64,000 bases of DNA from Nymphaea colorata (lineage: Eukaryota; Streptophyta; Magnoliopsida; Nymphaeales; Nymphaeaceae), in NCBI RefSeq assembly GCF_008831285.2, contig NC_045138.2, positions 19,935,934 through 19,999,933 of the forward strand, in the 5' to 3' direction. Shown here in pieces: positions 63,434 through 64,000 of the stretch (the first letter of the stretch is position 1; every line of letters starts with the position of its first letter). Made by a program: the position numbers and the translations under genes. The notes beneath the pieces are model-generated. The model was not told where the DNA came from. It was given only the letters and a program-made list of their open reading frames with translations, and searched no databases.

Positions 63434-64000
63434 AGAAAGCGCTGCTAAGTTTCAAAATAGCTATAAGGCATCATTCATGAAAAATTTTGGGATTTATCAA
63501 CAATCGTGAGACAGTATCATTCAGAGCACTTCTACCTTTCATGACTTTGCTTGTGATACTTGAACTATTAGCCTGGACTTCTTGTTCAAGTAAGATGGGT
63601 GCATGTTCCTGAATTTGTCCTCTGATACAGTTGATGCATATCAAAAGCGACCAACATCTGGATTTGTAGAATTCATTTGAATCCATTTTGCTGCTCAAGT
63701 GTCAATTGGGTCTTTGAATTATACCAGAAACTAGATCAGTATGACAAAAATTATGCTCATTTTCTTGCGGCATGAAGTTTAAGTTCAAATGGAACTGGAC
63801 AATAGATAAGTGGTAAAGGACAGTCTGGAGCTCAGGATAGATATTACAGGGTAATAAGTCTAACCTTTCTTGGCAGAACTATGTTTGTCGAACCATTCAG
63901 GTAGATCATTTACAAGCAATTTACGAGTATCTCCAAAACGTTTTCTAGATTTAGATGGCTATGCTTCAGGGCGTGTTAATATAAATTATAAGGGGCCAAT
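63434..64000 (+). other. GH3 3' UTR and flank
   Basis: AT-rich sequence follows the TAG. No second gene is visible before the window ends. The polyadenylation site is not determinable from sequence alone. Confidence 0.5.

Overview
This window is nuclear DNA from a flowering plant. The evidence is split genes with GT-AG introns, TATA-box promoters, many (TA)n and (GA)n microsatellites, short non-autonomous DNA transposons with target-site duplications, and five recognisable plant gene families. The very GC-rich, intronless MCTP gene set in AT-rich surroundings would suit a monocot or an early-diverging angiosperm, but that placement is inference. I see no bacterial operons, CRISPR arrays, viral genes or organelle insertions.

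Genes, in order: (1) 8.4-13.6 kb, +, cobalamin-independent methionine synthase. It has 12 coding exons joining to exactly 765 codons plus stop, and a 1.26-kb leader intron. (2) 15.2-16.6 kb, -, a two-exon small-heat-shock-domain protein with a C-terminal membrane anchor (RTM2-like), whose intron carries a minisatellite. (3) 25.5-27.0 kb, -, a five-exon annexin of 319 aa with degraded calcium-binding loops. (4) 41.2-44.2 kb, +, a single-exon 1025-aa MCTP with four C2 domains and a C-terminal membrane region (QUIRKY-like). (5) 60.0-63.4 kb, +, a nine-exon, 628-aa secreted glycoside hydrolase family 3 beta-glucan exohydrolase, including one apparent GC-AG intron. The genes are functionally unrelated (methionine/SAM supply, stress or phloem membrane protein, membrane-binding protein, plasmodesmal/ER tether, wall glucan turnover), so no shared pathway is implied.

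Between the genes the DNA is AT-rich and repeat-laden. I found at least six short hAT-like MITEs sharing GGCGGAGCC-type ends, several with 7-8 bp target-site duplications; one PIF/Harbinger-type MITE with TAA duplications; a solo LTR that landed inside a TA microsatellite; and a 4.3-kb AT-rich tandem array (46.3-50.6 kb) with recurring palindromes. There is also a roughly 1.9-kb tandem segmental duplication (53.95-57.65 kb) in which one copy carries a MITE that the other lacks. I do not see a convincing undescribed multi-gene system. The items most worth checking are the tandem array, the dated duplication/MITE pair, the GC-AG intron, and two small unidentified open regions at 32.5 and 36 kb.
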